A stretch of DNA of 64,000 nt from Corynebacterium genitalium ATCC 33030 (GCF_000143825.1 NZ_CM000961.1:124001-188000); one strand, 5' to 3'. Positions 44,907 through 54,907 are shown, counted from the first letter of the stretch. The notes: a model not told the origin generated them from the letters alone. Numbers and translations: made by a program.

Positions 44907-47900
44907 ATGGCCACCGACCACGTGATTCGCGCGGAAAGGGCGGAGCTGGAGGTTGCGGGGGCCGTCGATAAGCTCGCCGGCGATTCTGTGTACCTGATCG
45001 GTGTGCGCCACCATTCGCCGTCGCTCTCACGCGTGCTGCCGGAGCTGTTAGACCACGCGCAACCGGATGCGCTGGTGCTGGAAATACCGGAAGAAGCAGC
45101 GCCGTGGTGCGAATGGATCACCCACCCCGATGCTGTCGCACCGATGGCGTTCGCAGTTGCTGATGACGGCGGCGGGATCAGTTTTTGGCCGTTGGCTGAC
45201 TTCAGCCCGGAGCTCACCGCACTGCGTTGGGCACACGCGCACGGGGTGCCGGTTATCTGCGCGGACCTCTCCCCCGGCGCGAGCCCAGCCGAGGGGGATA
45301 CACCCGATGTCAGCGAGCACCCCACCTCGAGCGTGGGCCGCTTCCTTGACACCTACGTAGGCGCCGACCACCACGACGACGCGTGGGACCGCCTAGTCGA
45401 AGTGCCTTCTGCCGGGGCGAGCGGCGAGGCGGTCCGGCGCGCCGCGTTGGCCTTCGGCTGGGCGTACCGGCAGGGCCAGCCGCTTGATGCCCGTACCGCT
45501 GCCCGCGAAGCCTCCATGCGTGAGGGCATCCGCCGCGCCCGCGCCGAACACGGCCCCCGCATCGCGGCAGTTACGGGCGCGTGGCACAGCCCGGCGCTCA
45601 CCGAGACCCGCATCAGCGAAGACGCGACAGTGGACGCCGCGCTGCTCAGCGAACTTCAGCCGCTGCGGAACAGCCGCACAACAACGGCGAGCCTGGTCCC
45701 GTATTCTCACGCGCTGTTGGATTCTCGGTCGGGCTATCCCTCGGGCATTCGCGACCCGCGCTGGCAGGAGGCGGTGCTGGAGTACGGGGGCGACCGGGCT
45801 GCGTTCGAGGACGCCGTGGCTACTTTGCTGACCCGCATGGCGTCCGGCATCCGCGCGCAGGGGCACCCCTGCGGCCCGGGTGAGATCCAAGAGGCGCACC
45901 GCATGGCGCTCGATCTCGCGGCGCTACGGGCACTCCCGGTGCCGGGGCGCCGCGAGCTGTTGGAAGCGTGCACAAGCGTGTTCGCCCAGGGTGATGTGCT
46001 CGGGCGCGGGCGCGTCGTCGCCCGGGTCGCCCAAAGCATTCTCGTGGGCGCTGACGTGGGCCAGCTTGCGCCGGGTACTCCGAAGTCCGGATTGGCCCCC
46101 GAATTCCTCGCACAGATTGAGGATCTGCGCTTGCCCGGACCGGGGGAGCCCTCGCGCGAACTCACGTTGGAGCCGCTGCGCCTGAAAAACTCGTCGCCGC
46201 AAGACACGCTGGACACCCGCCGCGAGGTGTTCTTACACCGCTGCCGAGTCGCCGCGATCGGCTATGCCGTTCCCGACCACGTCGCTGGTGTCGGAGGCGC
46301 ACAGGCAGTGAGTACGCGGTGGACGGTGCTGTATGACGCCGCTACCGATGCCAGTCTCGCCCGTGCCTCCCGCTACGGAGTGACCGTGGAACAAGTCGCG
46401 GCGGGCACGCTGCGCGCACGCCGGCCGAACCCGGTGGACGATGCGGATGACGTGACTGCCGACTATGTTCTCGCCACGGGTCTCGCGGATGCCGCCGCCG
46501 CGGGCCTGCTCGACGAGTTCGACTGGTGGCTGGGTGCGGTGGCAGACACGCTGCCAGGTCGCGCCGGAGTGAGCACATTGGCAGGCGTGCTCACTGCCGT
46601 AGTGGCCATGAGCGAAGGAACCGTGGCGGGGATGCTGGGGGTGGGGCCGGAGCGTCGTAAAGCGATCGCGGAAGCGCTGGACATCCTCTCGCGCGCCGCG
46701 GTCGCCCAAGTCAGCGGGCTTGCAGGCAGCGACGAACCGGACGATGCCGCCGCGTTAGGGCATCTTGTCGCGCTGCAGCACACCGACTTCGGAGTGCGGC
46801 TTGCGCACACCCTCACAGGATTCGTCGCAGATGCGTCCCCGCTGATGCAGGGCGCAGCTACCGCACTATTGCACCGGCTTGGGGCACAACCGGAGGATCT
46901 GCCCAGCATCGCTACGCGAATCCGTGCTGCCGCCACCTCCTCGGGCCGGATGGACCTGCGCCGCTGGTTGACGGGGTTCATCAGTGCGAGCCCCGAATTG
47001 CTTACCGACGATTCCGACCTCCTCGACGACCTCCGCGAAGGCGTCGAAGATCTCGAAGAGGCTGTGTTCATCGCCCGCCTTCCCGCGTTGCGCGGCGGTT
47101 TCGACCCGCTGTCCGCCGCCGAACGTGAACGTCTCATGGACGCTGTCGGTGCTGACCGGGCGCGCCCTGTCAACGTGCCGGTCGAAGAGCTCGGCCGCTG
47201 GGCAGCCGACGACATCGCCGCCTGGGAACGCCTGCAGCGGCTCGGGCTGGCGTCTGCGGCACTGACGCCGGCGCAGCGGTGGTCTTTGGTGCTGGGACGG
47301 CGACGTGAGGAAAACCCGTCCCCTACCCAGCGCCGCTTGGCGCGCAGTCTCGACCAGCTTTACGGACGCGGCGAAGGTGAAGGCTCCACCGCCGGGTCCA
47401 TGGGCGGGCGCGCCGGCAACGAACCGCCCTACCCCACAGCACGCGATTGGGTCGACGAGCTCGACGCGCTCTTCGGTGAAGAGGTGCGCGAGGACATCGC
47501 GGCCACCGCGGTAGACACGCGCCACCCGTACGCCATGGAGCTGCTCACAGAGACGCAGCCGCGCGCATCCGTGGAGTTGCTAAGCGACGTTCTCACCCTC
47601 GCTGGCGGCATGCCCGAATCCGTCCTGGACAAACTGCGCCCGGTGCTTCGGCGCATGGTCGAGGAACTGACACAGGTGCTGGCCAGCCAGCTGCGTCCCG
47701 CCCTGCGCGGCTTGCAAGGATGGCGTCCCAGCACACGCCCCTCCCCGGAATTGGACCCGCTGAGCACGATTCACCGCAATCTGCGCCACGCTGTGCTTGA
47801 CAGCGACGGCGCACCCCAGCTGGTGGTGGCCACACCGATCTTCCGCCAACCCATCGCTAAACGGTCCGAGTGGCATGTCATCGTTGTCGTGGATGTGTCT

Positions 47901-48365
47901 GCATCGATGGAGCCATCGACAGTGTTCGCGGCGCTCACTGCCTCCATCCTGTCCGGGGTAGACGCTTTATCGGTGACGTTCCTCGCGTTCTCCACCGAGG
48001 TAATTGATCTCAGCGGGCATGTCTCGGACCCTCTATCTCTGCTGCTGGAGATCCACATCGGCGGCGGCACGAACATCGCGGGAGCACTGGCAGTGGCCCA
48101 CGAGCACGTGACTGTGCCGTCGCGCACGCTGCTGATCACCATCAGCGATTTCGACGAATACGGCTCCGTGGAAAGGTTGTTGGCCCGCGTTCAGGCGCTC
48201 AACAATGCAGGGGTGCGGCTACTCGGGTGCGCCGCCCTGGATGACACAGGGCAGGCCCGGTACAACGTAGGAATCGCCGGGCAGCTCGCGGACGTCGGCA
48301 TGGCTGTCTCCGCGGTCTCCCCAACAGCCCTGGCCCGGTGGGTGGCAGAGCAGGTGCAGCAATGA
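44907..48365 (+). CDS. DUF5682-like/VWA fusion protein
   Basis: In this 1152-residue protein the N-terminal half resembles DUF5682 (YehM type): VYLIGVRHHSPSLSRVLPEL, ALVLEIPEEA, and AVTGAWHSPALTE, a His-containing fold like those of erythromycin-esterase/TraB relatives. A helical middle region follows. The C-terminal 165 residues are a von Willebrand A domain with an intact metal-dependent adhesion site: DVSAS (Asp996, Ser998, Ser1000), the Thr in GGGTNIAGA and Asp in ISDFDEY. In E. coli these parts are separate genes (yehM, yehP). ATG 44907 follows the MoxR stop by one base. The VWA domain is expected to bind the MoxR ATPase or its client. Confidence 0.82.
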   Translation: MATDHVIRAERAELEVAGAVDKLAGDSVYLIGVRHHSPSLSRVLPELLDHAQPDALVLEIPEEAAPWCEWITHPDAVAPMAFAVADDGGGISFWPLADFSPELTALRWAHAHGVPVICADLSPGASPAEGDTPDVSEHPTSSVGRFLDTYVGADHHDDAWDRLVEVPSAGASGEAVRRAALAFGWAYRQGQPLDARTAAREASMREGIRRARAEHGPRIAAVTGAWHSPALTETRISEDATVDAALLSELQPLRNSRTTTASLVPYSHALLDSRSGYPSGIRDPRWQEAVLEYGGDRAAFEDAVATLLTRMASGIRAQGHPCGPGEIQEAHRMALDLAALRALPVPGRRELLEACTSVFAQGDVLGRGRVVARVAQSILVGADVGQLAPGTPKSGLAPEFLAQIEDLRLPGPGEPSRELTLEPLRLKNSSPQDTLDTRREVFLHRCRVAAIGYAVPDHVAGVGGAQAVSTRWTVLYDAATDASLARASRYGVTVEQVAAGTLRARRPNPVDDADDVTADYVLATGLADAAAAGLLDEFDWWLGAVADTLPGRAGVSTLAGVLTAVVAMSEGTVAGMLGVGPERRKAIAEALDILSRAAVAQVSGLAGSDEPDDAAALGHLVALQHTDFGVRLAHTLTGFVADASPLMQGAATALLHRLGAQPEDLPSIATRIRAAATSSGRMDLRRWLTGFISASPELLTDDSDLLDDLREGVEDLEEAVFIARLPALRGGFDPLSAAERERLMDAVGADRARPVNVPVEELGRWAADDIAAWERLQRLGLASAALTPAQRWSLVLGRRREENPSPTQRRLARSLDQLYGRGEGEGSTAGSMGGRAGNEPPYPTARDWVDELDALFGEEVREDIAATAVDTRHPYAMELLTETQPRASVELLSDVLTLAGGMPESVLDKLRPVLRRMVEELTQVLASQLRPALRGLQGWRPSTRPSPELDPLSTIHRNLRHAVLDSDGAPQLVVATPIFRQPIAKRSEWHVIVVVDVSASMEPSTVFAALTASILSGVDALSVTFLAFSTEVIDLSGHVSDPLSLLLEIHIGGGTNIAGALAVAHEHVTVPSRTLLITISDFDEYGSVERLLARVQALNNAGVRLLGCAALDDTGQARYNVGIAGQLADVGMAVSAVSPTALARWVAEQVQQ

Positions 48366-49966
48366 CGCACACGGATTCCCGCCACGACCTGCCTGGCATG
48401 GACCCGGCCTTTGTCGCCGCCACGATCGAGGCACTCCCCGGCCGCCTGCAGAAGCGCCTGGGCTCCGCCGACCCGGACAGTTGGACGATCAGCGGCACCA
48501 CCGCGACCGTCGGCACCGCCACTGTGACGCTGAACCCGCCTGCCAGTGCGGAATGCGACTGCCTGCTCAGCCCACGATGTCTCCACCTCGCCCAGGTCCT
48601 CATGGCCTGCCCGCCTGCAGCGGCCAGCCCTGACGACACCGCAGATCCCGCAGAATTGTCCGAGCCCGCCGACGTGGACGGCGCCGCAGATCCCGCATCC
48701 GTCGACGAGCCGTTATCGCTCACTGATGACCAGTTGGCCACCCTTTCCCTCGCTGAAGAATGCTTAAGGGGCTTGCTTGACCGCGGATTGGGCGGCCTCA
48801 CCGCGATGGACAGTTCGTCGGTCCTCTGGACTGTGTCCGCTGGGCGAGTGCAGCGCCTTCCGTTATTGGCGGGGGCGTTCGCCCGACTGCACGGTGAATT
48901 GAGTAGTGCAGACGGGCGAGTGACGGAGGCTGCCATCTCGCTATTGGTCGATGCCACGTTAGCGACCCACCAACTGCGGCACGGTCACGAAACGAAAACA
49001 CTGAGCATCGATGCCGTCGGCACAGCGCGGCGAACCTACCAACCGGTGGGTGGTTTGAAGCTGCGCGGATGGGCGTGCGAGCCAGTGTTGACCAAGTCTG
49101 GCTACGCCGGCGTGATCACCTACCTTGTCGATGAACGCGACGGCTACGTCTGGCAGCTGCCGTCTGTGGTTCCCGGGGATGAGACACAGGTGGATCAGGC
49201 GTACCGCGCCAGCGCTGGGTTTGCTGAACTTGGGCTGAGCCACCATGATCTTGCTCGCGGCGGGCTGCTGCTCACCCACGCCACCGCCTCGGCCGACGGC
49301 AGGTTGGGCCGTGGCGCGAAGGTCCGCGCGAGCGCTCGCACCCCGGATGAGACCGCTGTGCCAGCGCAGGGCTGGTGGATCGGTGACGGCGTCCTGGCTG
49401 GAGTGGAAGACGACGGCCAGCACCCGGTACTCGTTGTTGAGACTGAAGATGGACCGCTACGCTGCCAGGTCACCACGGCGGCTGAGCGGCTGGGCATCCC
49501 GGCGTTGCGCGTGCTGGCCAGCGCTGTGGGAACACAAGTCCAACTGCGCCTGCGGGAGCGGCGGCCGGAAGAACCGGGCCGGTCCCCGTGGGTGCTCATC
49601 GGAGTCGGCCACGACGGCACCTGGGTGTTTCCCGGGCTGGACCGGCCGAATGAGCATTGGCTCGGTGTCCCCCAAAACGTCGCGCCGAAGGCGGTGGCAT
49701 CATCGCGGGTGGAGCCGGCGACGGTGCTGCGGCGCTGGCGTGATGCTGTCGCCAGGCAGGGGCGGCGCGGGGCGACGGGAACCAACCGTGACCGTCTCAT
49801 GGCCGATGCCGCCTGGCTGCGCGCGCACGCTAGCGGACACCGGGCGGACCTCCTCGAGCGGTTAGCCGATGCCGCCGCGGCAGGCACCCGCGGGTTCGAC
49901 GGGCGTTTCCGCGCCGACGTGAGCGATCTCCCCCGCCGCTGGCTCGCTGTTGCCGCCGTCTGTTAG
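48362..49966 (+). CDS. SWIM zinc-finger protein
   Basis: This 534-residue protein has a SWIM zinc finger near the N-terminus: CDC at 65-67, Cys73 and His75, in the pattern C-x-C-x5-C-x-H. The remaining 450 residues are mixed alpha/beta with no assigned domain, resembling E. coli YehQ in position. SWIM fingers bind DNA or proteins. The start overlaps the VWA gene stop (ATGA), making it the sixth and last gene of the operon. No terminator is visible after it, and the metY promoter appears to overlap its 3' end. Confidence 0.82.
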   Translation: MTHTDSRHDLPGMDPAFVAATIEALPGRLQKRLGSADPDSWTISGTTATVGTATVTLNPPASAECDCLLSPRCLHLAQVLMACPPAAASPDDTADPAELSEPADVDGAADPASVDEPLSLTDDQLATLSLAEECLRGLLDRGLGGLTAMDSSSVLWTVSAGRVQRLPLLAGAFARLHGELSSADGRVTEAAISLLVDATLATHQLRHGHETKTLSIDAVGTARRTYQPVGGLKLRGWACEPVLTKSGYAGVITYLVDERDGYVWQLPSVVPGDETQVDQAYRASAGFAELGLSHHDLARGGLLLTHATASADGRLGRGAKVRASARTPDETAVPAQGWWIGDGVLAGVEDDGQHPVLVVETEDGPLRCQVTTAAERLGIPALRVLASAVGTQVQLRLRERRPEEPGRSPWVLIGVGHDGTWVFPGLDRPNEHWLGVPQNVAPKAVASSRVEPATVLRRWRDAVARQGRRGATGTNRDRLMADAAWLRAHASGHRADLLERLADAAAAGTRGFDGRFRADVSDLPRRWLAVAAVC

Positions 49967-49979
49967 CCACGAATAAAAT
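49950..49979 (+). promoter_or_regulatory. Candidate metYX promoter
   Basis: TTGCCG (49950-49955), an 18-base spacer and TAAAAT (49974-49979, a perfect corynebacterial TANANT -10) lie at the end of the SWIM gene. I see no SAM riboswitch and no McbR-type operator in the 62-base leader, only a weak CCCTG-CAC-CAGGG hairpin. Confidence 0.6.
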
Positions 49980-50028
49980 TCACGTGGCTTTCTTGCACCC
50001 TGCACCAGGGGGCTTCTAGGTTGGAAAT

Positions 50029-51348
50029 ATGCCTCAATACGACAACAGCGCTGCAGGCGAGTGGGGTTTTGATACCCGCGCTGTCCACGCCGGCCAGAAT
50101 GTCGACTCTGACTTCGGTGCACGCAACCAGCCGATCTACATGACCACCTCCTACGTCTTCAACGACACGGAGCACGCGCAGGCGAGGTTCGCGCTGGCTG
50201 ACCCGGGGCCGATCTACACCCGCATCACCAACCCGACGCAGGACGCGTTCGAGAACCGTCTGGCCTCCCTGGAGGGCGGTGTCGCGGCAGTGGCGTTCGC
50301 CTCCGGCATGGCGGCGGAGACTGCAGCAATCACGAACCTGGCCAGCGCCGGGGACCACATTGTCACCTCCCCGCGCCTTTACGGCGGCACCGAGACGCTG
50401 TTTGAGGTCACCCTCCCCCGCCTCGGTATCGAGTTCACGTTCGTGGACAATCCGGATGATCCGGCCTCCTGGGAGGCCGCAGTCAAGCCCAACACGAAGG
50501 CGTTCTACGGCGAGACCTTCGGCAACCCGATCGCGGACATCTTGGACATTCCTGCCATCGCGGACGTCGCCCACGCTAACCGTGTCCCGCTCATCGTGGA
50601 TAACACGATGGCCACAGCCGCGCTGGTCAAGCCGCTTGAGCTCGGAGCGGACATCGTTGTCGTCTCCACGACGAAGTTCTACACCGGCAACGGCTCGGCG
50701 CTCGGCGGAGCGATTATCGACGGCGGATCTTTCGACTGGACCGTCCAACGCGACGGAGCAGACGTTTTCCCTTATTTCACCAACCCCGACCCGGCGTACC
50801 ACGGTCTCGTCTACGCGGATCTGGGTGCGCCGGCCTATGCCGTGAAGGCGCGCGCAGGCATCCTGCGTGACACAGGTGCGGCGATCTCCCCCTTCAACGC
50901 GTGGTTGGCGCTGCAGGGGATGGATACGTTGGGCCTCCGCGTCGAAAAGCACAACGCGAACGCTCTGGAAGTCGCACAATTCCTGGATGCGAATCCGCAA
51001 GTTGCCACCGTGAACTTCGCTGGCCTGCCTAGCTCCCCGCACTACACCACGAAGGAGAAGCTCGGGCTGAAGTACACCGGGTCCGTGCTGTCCTTTGATA
51101 TCGCGGACGCGTCCCGCGAGTCTGCCTGGGCGTTCATCGATGCACTAAAGCTCCACTCCAACCTGGCCAACGTCGGCGATGTGCGCTCGCTGGTCGTGCA
51201 CCCGGCGTCGACGACGCACTCGCAGTCCAACGAAGCGGGCCTGGCGCGCGCGGGCATCACGCAGGCGACGATCCGCCTGTCCGTCGGTATTGAAGATGTC
51301 CGCGACATCATCGCCGATCTCGAGCACGGATTCGCGGCCATCGCATGA
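50029..51348 (+). CDS. metY: O-acetylhomoserine sulfhydrylase
   Basis: This 439-residue PLP enzyme of the Cys/Met metabolism family makes homocysteine from O-acetylhomoserine and sulfide. PLP-binding Lys216 lies in VVSTTKFYTGNG; YTRITNPTQDAFE, SGMAAETAAI and the late RLSVGIED are typical. The length is that of MetY, longer than cystathionine gamma-synthase. The stop overlaps metX (ATGA), so the two sequential enzymes are co-made. It has its own promoter after the large operon. Confidence 0.94.
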   Translation: MPQYDNSAAGEWGFDTRAVHAGQNVDSDFGARNQPIYMTTSYVFNDTEHAQARFALADPGPIYTRITNPTQDAFENRLASLEGGVAAVAFASGMAAETAAITNLASAGDHIVTSPRLYGGTETLFEVTLPRLGIEFTFVDNPDDPASWEAAVKPNTKAFYGETFGNPIADILDIPAIADVAHANRVPLIVDNTMATAALVKPLELGADIVVVSTTKFYTGNGSALGGAIIDGGSFDWTVQRDGADVFPYFTNPDPAYHGLVYADLGAPAYAVKARAGILRDTGAAISPFNAWLALQGMDTLGLRVEKHNANALEVAQFLDANPQVATVNFAGLPSSPHYTTKEKLGLKYTGSVLSFDIADASRESAWAFIDALKLHSNLANVGDVRSLVVHPASTTHSQSNEAGLARAGITQATIRLSVGIEDVRDIIADLEHGFAAIA

Positions 51349-52487
51349 TCCCGCTTCCGCCCGAAGGCGAACTCACCCACCAACCGATCGGTGACTTCCA
51401 GACGGAGGCTGGTGCCGTCATCCGCGACGTGACTGTCGCCTACCAGCGGTGGGGTGAGTTCCACGGGGATCCCCATGGCCGCAACAACCTCATCCTTGTG
51501 GAACATGCCCTGACCGGCGATTCCAACGCCGTCGTGTGGTGGGACGGGCTGATCGGCCCCGGCGCGCCTATCGACACGGACCGCTTCTGCGTCATCTGCA
51601 CGAACGTCCTCGGCGGCTGCTCTGGCACGACCGGCCCGTCGAGCGACCACCCGGACGGCGGGAAGTGGGGCTCGCGGTTCCCGGCGACGTCGATACGCGA
51701 TCATGTGCGCACCGAAGCCCACTTCTTAGAGGCGCTCGGCATCACCTCGATGCACGCCGTGATCGGCGGCTCCATGGGCGGCGCACGCACCCTCGAGTGG
51801 ACGCTGATGTACCCGGACTGGGCGAACTACGCCTGCGTCATCGCCATGTCTGCGCGCGCGAGCGCCTGGCAGATCGGCATCCAGTCCGCGCAAATCTCCG
51901 CGATCGAGCGCGACCCGGACTGGCAGGGCGGCGACTACTACGGCACCGGCCGCTCCCCCGATGCAGGCCTGTCCGCCGCACGCAGGCTGGCGCACCTGAC
52001 CTACCGCGGTGAGCTGGAGATTGACGAGCGTTTTGGCACCATGGCCCAGCCAGGCGAGAACCCCCTCGGCGCCTTCCGCGACAGGCAGCAGCGCTTCGCC
52101 GTGCAGAGCTACCTCGACTACCAGGGCCAGCGGCTCGTGGAGCGTTTCGACGCCGGCTCCTACGTCACCATCACCGAGTCCCTCTCCCGCCACGACATCG
52201 GCCGCGGACGCGGCGGACTGAACCGGGCGCTCGCACAAATCACCGTGCCCACGATGGTCGTCGGCGTGGACACCGACATCCTCTACCCGTTCCACCAGCA
52301 AGAGCACATCTCGCGCAACATCGGCAACCTGCTGGCGATGAACAAGATCGTCTCCCCCGTCGGCCACGACGCCTTCCTAGTGGAAACCCGCCAAATGGGC
52401 CACATCCTGCGCAACTTCATTGCCATGGCGGACCAGACCCCGTCCGCGAGCGACTTAGCGAAGGAGCAGGGCAACTACGACATCTAG
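51345..52487 (+). CDS. metX: Homoserine O-acetyltransferase
   Basis: This 380-residue alpha/beta-hydrolase-fold enzyme acetylates homoserine with acetyl-CoA, giving the substrate of MetY. The nucleophile Ser lies in GGSMGGARTLEW, the oxyanion and family motif is NVLGGCSGTTGPSS, and the catalytic Asp (VGVDTDILYP) and His (VGHDAFLVE) are present. The start overlaps metY. A 14-bp palindrome TGCGTTCGAACGCA follows at 52503-52516, before the convergent phosphoesterase gene. Confidence 0.94.
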   Translation: MIPLPPEGELTHQPIGDFQTEAGAVIRDVTVAYQRWGEFHGDPHGRNNLILVEHALTGDSNAVVWWDGLIGPGAPIDTDRFCVICTNVLGGCSGTTGPSSDHPDGGKWGSRFPATSIRDHVRTEAHFLEALGITSMHAVIGGSMGGARTLEWTLMYPDWANYACVIAMSARASAWQIGIQSAQISAIERDPDWQGGDYYGTGRSPDAGLSAARRLAHLTYRGELEIDERFGTMAQPGENPLGAFRDRQQRFAVQSYLDYQGQRLVERFDAGSYVTITESLSRHDIGRGRGGLNRALAQITVPTMVVGVDTDILYPFHQQEHISRNIGNLLAMNKIVSPVGHDAFLVETRQMGHILRNFIAMADQTPSASDLAKEQGNYDI

Positions 52488-52557
52488 GGGCTTAGCCCTC
52501 CATGCGTTCGAACGCACCAAAAGCCTCCGGAAAAGGTAACGCGGTGCCAGCCTGTGC

Positions 52558-53214
52558 TTACACCACCAGGTTCTGCACACGGACGTCTCCGTCGTTCACG
52601 TCAATGAGATACGCCCGCCCCATACCTACCCAGCCGATAAAAGGCTCAGGGTTCAGTGTGATTTGCGAGTGGACATGGCCCAGGATCCACGCGTCGTACC
52701 CGCATGCGAGGAGTTCCTCTGTCGTGCATGGAAGGCAATCGTGTTTGGAGTACTCGCCGGTAACCGAAGTGTGAAGCAACCCAAGGTTCACGGCATGAGG
52801 TAAAGGGTGCGGAAAGTCGCTCACGAGTGAGCGCGGGTCCCTATCTACCTCAACAGCAGCGGAATGCAATGCCCACTCACCCACCTCGATGGTGTGTGGC
52901 TGTGTGCCGGAGACAATGACTCCCCGCGGAATGACGGCGCCGAGATCGTGGTAGACGTCATGGTTGCCCGCGGTGAAAACCACCGTTTCGAACAGTTCGA
53001 GCCCACGGCTGAAGAATGCAGCCACCTCAGAGTACGTGGCCTCGGTGTAGCGCTTGCGGTCGATGATGTCACCGACCACGACAAGGTGGCTCGCCCCGGC
53101 AGCGGCCGCATGATCAAGGGTCTCTAGGGCCCATTCAATTCCGGGCCCGGTTTTCTTGTCTCCGGTCTGTTTGCGGCCAAGGTGTACGTCAGCAAGGACT
53201 GCTACAGAACTCAC
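52558..53214 (-). CDS. Calcineurin-like metallophosphoesterase
   Basis: This 218-residue two-metal phosphoesterase has all motifs: ADVHLGR, GDIIDRK, GNHD, LLHTS and GHVH. I set the start at GTG 53214 (VSSVAVLADVH), since homology begins there; the open frame continues upstream without another good start. No clear ribosome site is seen. It is the last gene of a minus-strand unit with an ABC importer, 34 bases after the permease stop. It may dephosphorylate the imported compound, or, given its SbcD-like opening, act on nucleic acid. Confidence 0.8.
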   Translation of the reverse strand: MSSVAVLADVHLGRKQTGDKKTGPGIEWALETLDHAAAAGASHLVVVGDIIDRKRYTEATYSEVAAFFSRGLELFETVVFTAGNHDVYHDLGAVIPRGVIVSGTQPHTIEVGEWALHSAAVEVDRDPRSLVSDFPHPLPHAVNLGLLHTSVTGEYSKHDCLPCTTEELLACGYDAWILGHVHSQITLNPEPFIGWVGMGRAYLIDVNDGDVRVQNLVV

Positions 53215-53248
53215 AAGATGAACCGTAACCGAAAACTGTAGGGTTCCT

Positions 53249-54907
53249 CTAGCGGGCTTGGTGGCTTGCACGCCCCTGCCACCATCGGATGAGCACCAGG
53301 ACCGCAGTCGATGTACCCACACCGATCAGGGTCATCGCCATTGCTTCGGCTCTGTGTCCCTGCTCGAACTGGTTCATGATCCAGGGTGCGAGCAGGTTGA
53401 TGTTCGACGGCCTAATCAGAGACGACATGACCAGCTCGCGGATGCCCACGAAGAACGCCAGCAGCCAGCCTGCGAAAATTCCTGGGGCAAGCATGGGGAG
53501 TGTGATGCGTGTGAACGTTTGCCATCGCGTAGCACCCGAAACGGCGGATGCCTCGCTGAGTGTCGGCGACATGGACACCGCTGAAGTCTTGATGTTTTGC
53601 ACCGCCATGGGGACAAACAGCACAGTGAATGCCATCACAAGGATGATTTGCGAGCCGTAAGGGGTAAACGGCAAACGCGGAGAGTTCCACAGCAAGATGA
53701 AACCGATCGCGAGCACGATTCCGGGAACAGTATCGGGAGCCACTGCAAGGAAGTCGCTCAAGCGGGAAGACAGCGTGCGGTTACGCAATGTGAAGATCGT
53801 TACTGCAAGAGCAAGCACAACCGCTGTCGTTGCACCAATTGCACCAAGCGCAATGGAACGCGTTAGCGCCTCCTGCCCGGACGGCATCTGGAGGACAATC
53901 TTGAAGTAATCGAAAGTCAGGTTGTTGAGTGTCGGCGGCTTTGAACGCAGGATCGTCATCGACGCGAGGATGATAGAGATGTAGGGAATCACCACACACA
54001 GGATGAACACCACCGCAGCGTAGATCCAAGCCACAACCATCGCGGGGCGCGAGGGGTTCAGGTGCACAGCCCGGGAGACCCGGCCACCGCTCACCAAGTC
54101 AGTACGTGCAACCCACTGCTGAGTACCCCAAGCGAGCACGCCCAGTGTGAACAGAACACTCGAGGATGCAGCAGCCTTTGAGAAGTTCAGCGGATCGATG
54201 GTCACATCTTGGTAGATAGAGGAAACGAGAACCGGGTACCCGATCGCGTTACCGAGCGTGACCGGAGTACCGAACTCACCCGCGGCCTTAATGAAGACAA
54301 TGAGTGCTCCTAGCGAGTACGGCCCGAGCACAATGGGAGCGACCACACGGCTGAATTGCTGCCAGCGACTCGCCCCTGCCACTTGCGCCATTTCCAGCTG
54401 CGAAGCCGGAATAGAGGCGAAGGCATTTCTGAGGATGAGATACAGGAACGGGAAGAGTTCCGCCGCCATGATGAAGCCCATACCCCACACCGAGTTGATC
54501 GCGGAACGGACCGCGTCACCGAGCGCGGGGCCGAGGAGCATGTCCGCAACGCCGCGCAGGCGTGTGAAGTCCATCCACGCCAGAGCTGCGGCAAAAGGCG
54601 GCGTCATGAACGGGATCATGATCATGACCTCTACCCATTCTGCCTTCCGCATGGGTGTCCAAGCGCGAAGGAAGGCTAGCGGAGCAGCGAAGAGGGTGGA
54701 GAACATGACGACGAGGAACGAAAGCCAAACTGTGTTCCAGATGACCCGAAGCATTTCGGGACGGAAGAGGGTGTGCAGTGCAGAATCCTCGTCCCGGTAG
54801 CCCGTCACTGCGGTGACCAGGACGGACACGAGCGGCGCCGCAACCAGCACTAGCAAGATCAGCAGCACCGGGTACACACCGGCGTTAGTTTTAGCTCTCG
54901 TTCTCAT
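53249..54907 (-). CDS. ABC importer permease, fused two-domain type
   Basis: This 552-residue membrane protein has about twelve helices and two permease domains in one chain, as in FbpB, ThiP and phosphonate or sugar-phosphate importers. EAA loops occur twice: MAQVAGASRWQQF-VVAP in the first half and LSEASAVSGATRWQTF-TLPM in the second. It forms the whole channel, so the complex needs only this protein, two ATPases and the lipoprotein. It lies 32 bases after the binding-protein gene. Confidence 0.87.
   Translation of the reverse strand: MRTRAKTNAGVYPVLLILLVLVAAPLVSVLVTAVTGYRDEDSALHTLFRPEMLRVIWNTVWLSFLVVMFSTLFAAPLAFLRAWTPMRKAEWVEVMIMIPFMTPPFAAALAWMDFTRLRGVADMLLGPALGDAVRSAINSVWGMGFIMAAELFPFLYLILRNAFASIPASQLEMAQVAGASRWQQFSRVVAPIVLGPYSLGALIVFIKAAGEFGTPVTLGNAIGYPVLVSSIYQDVTIDPLNFSKAAASSSVLFTLGVLAWGTQQWVARTDLVSGGRVSRAVHLNPSRPAMVVAWIYAAVVFILCVVIPYISIILASMTILRSKPPTLNNLTFDYFKIVLQMPSGQEALTRSIALGAIGATTAVVLALAVTIFTLRNRTLSSRLSDFLAVAPDTVPGIVLAIGFILLWNSPRLPFTPYGSQIILVMAFTVLFVPMAVQNIKTSAVSMSPTLSEASAVSGATRWQTFTRITLPMLAPGIFAGWLLAFFVGIRELVMSSLIRPSNINLLAPWIMNQFEQGHRAEAMAMTLIGVGTSTAVLVLIRWWQGRASHQAR

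Noticed and set aside
49967..50028. SAM riboswitch or McbR operator before metY
   Set aside because: The 62-base leader has no SAM-box helices and no TAGAC-type inverted repeat, only a weak hairpin.
52503..52516. Palindrome TGCGTTCGAACGCA as a terminator of metX
   Set aside because: It is a perfect 14-bp dyad but has no loop and no following T-run; it may be chance or a protein site.
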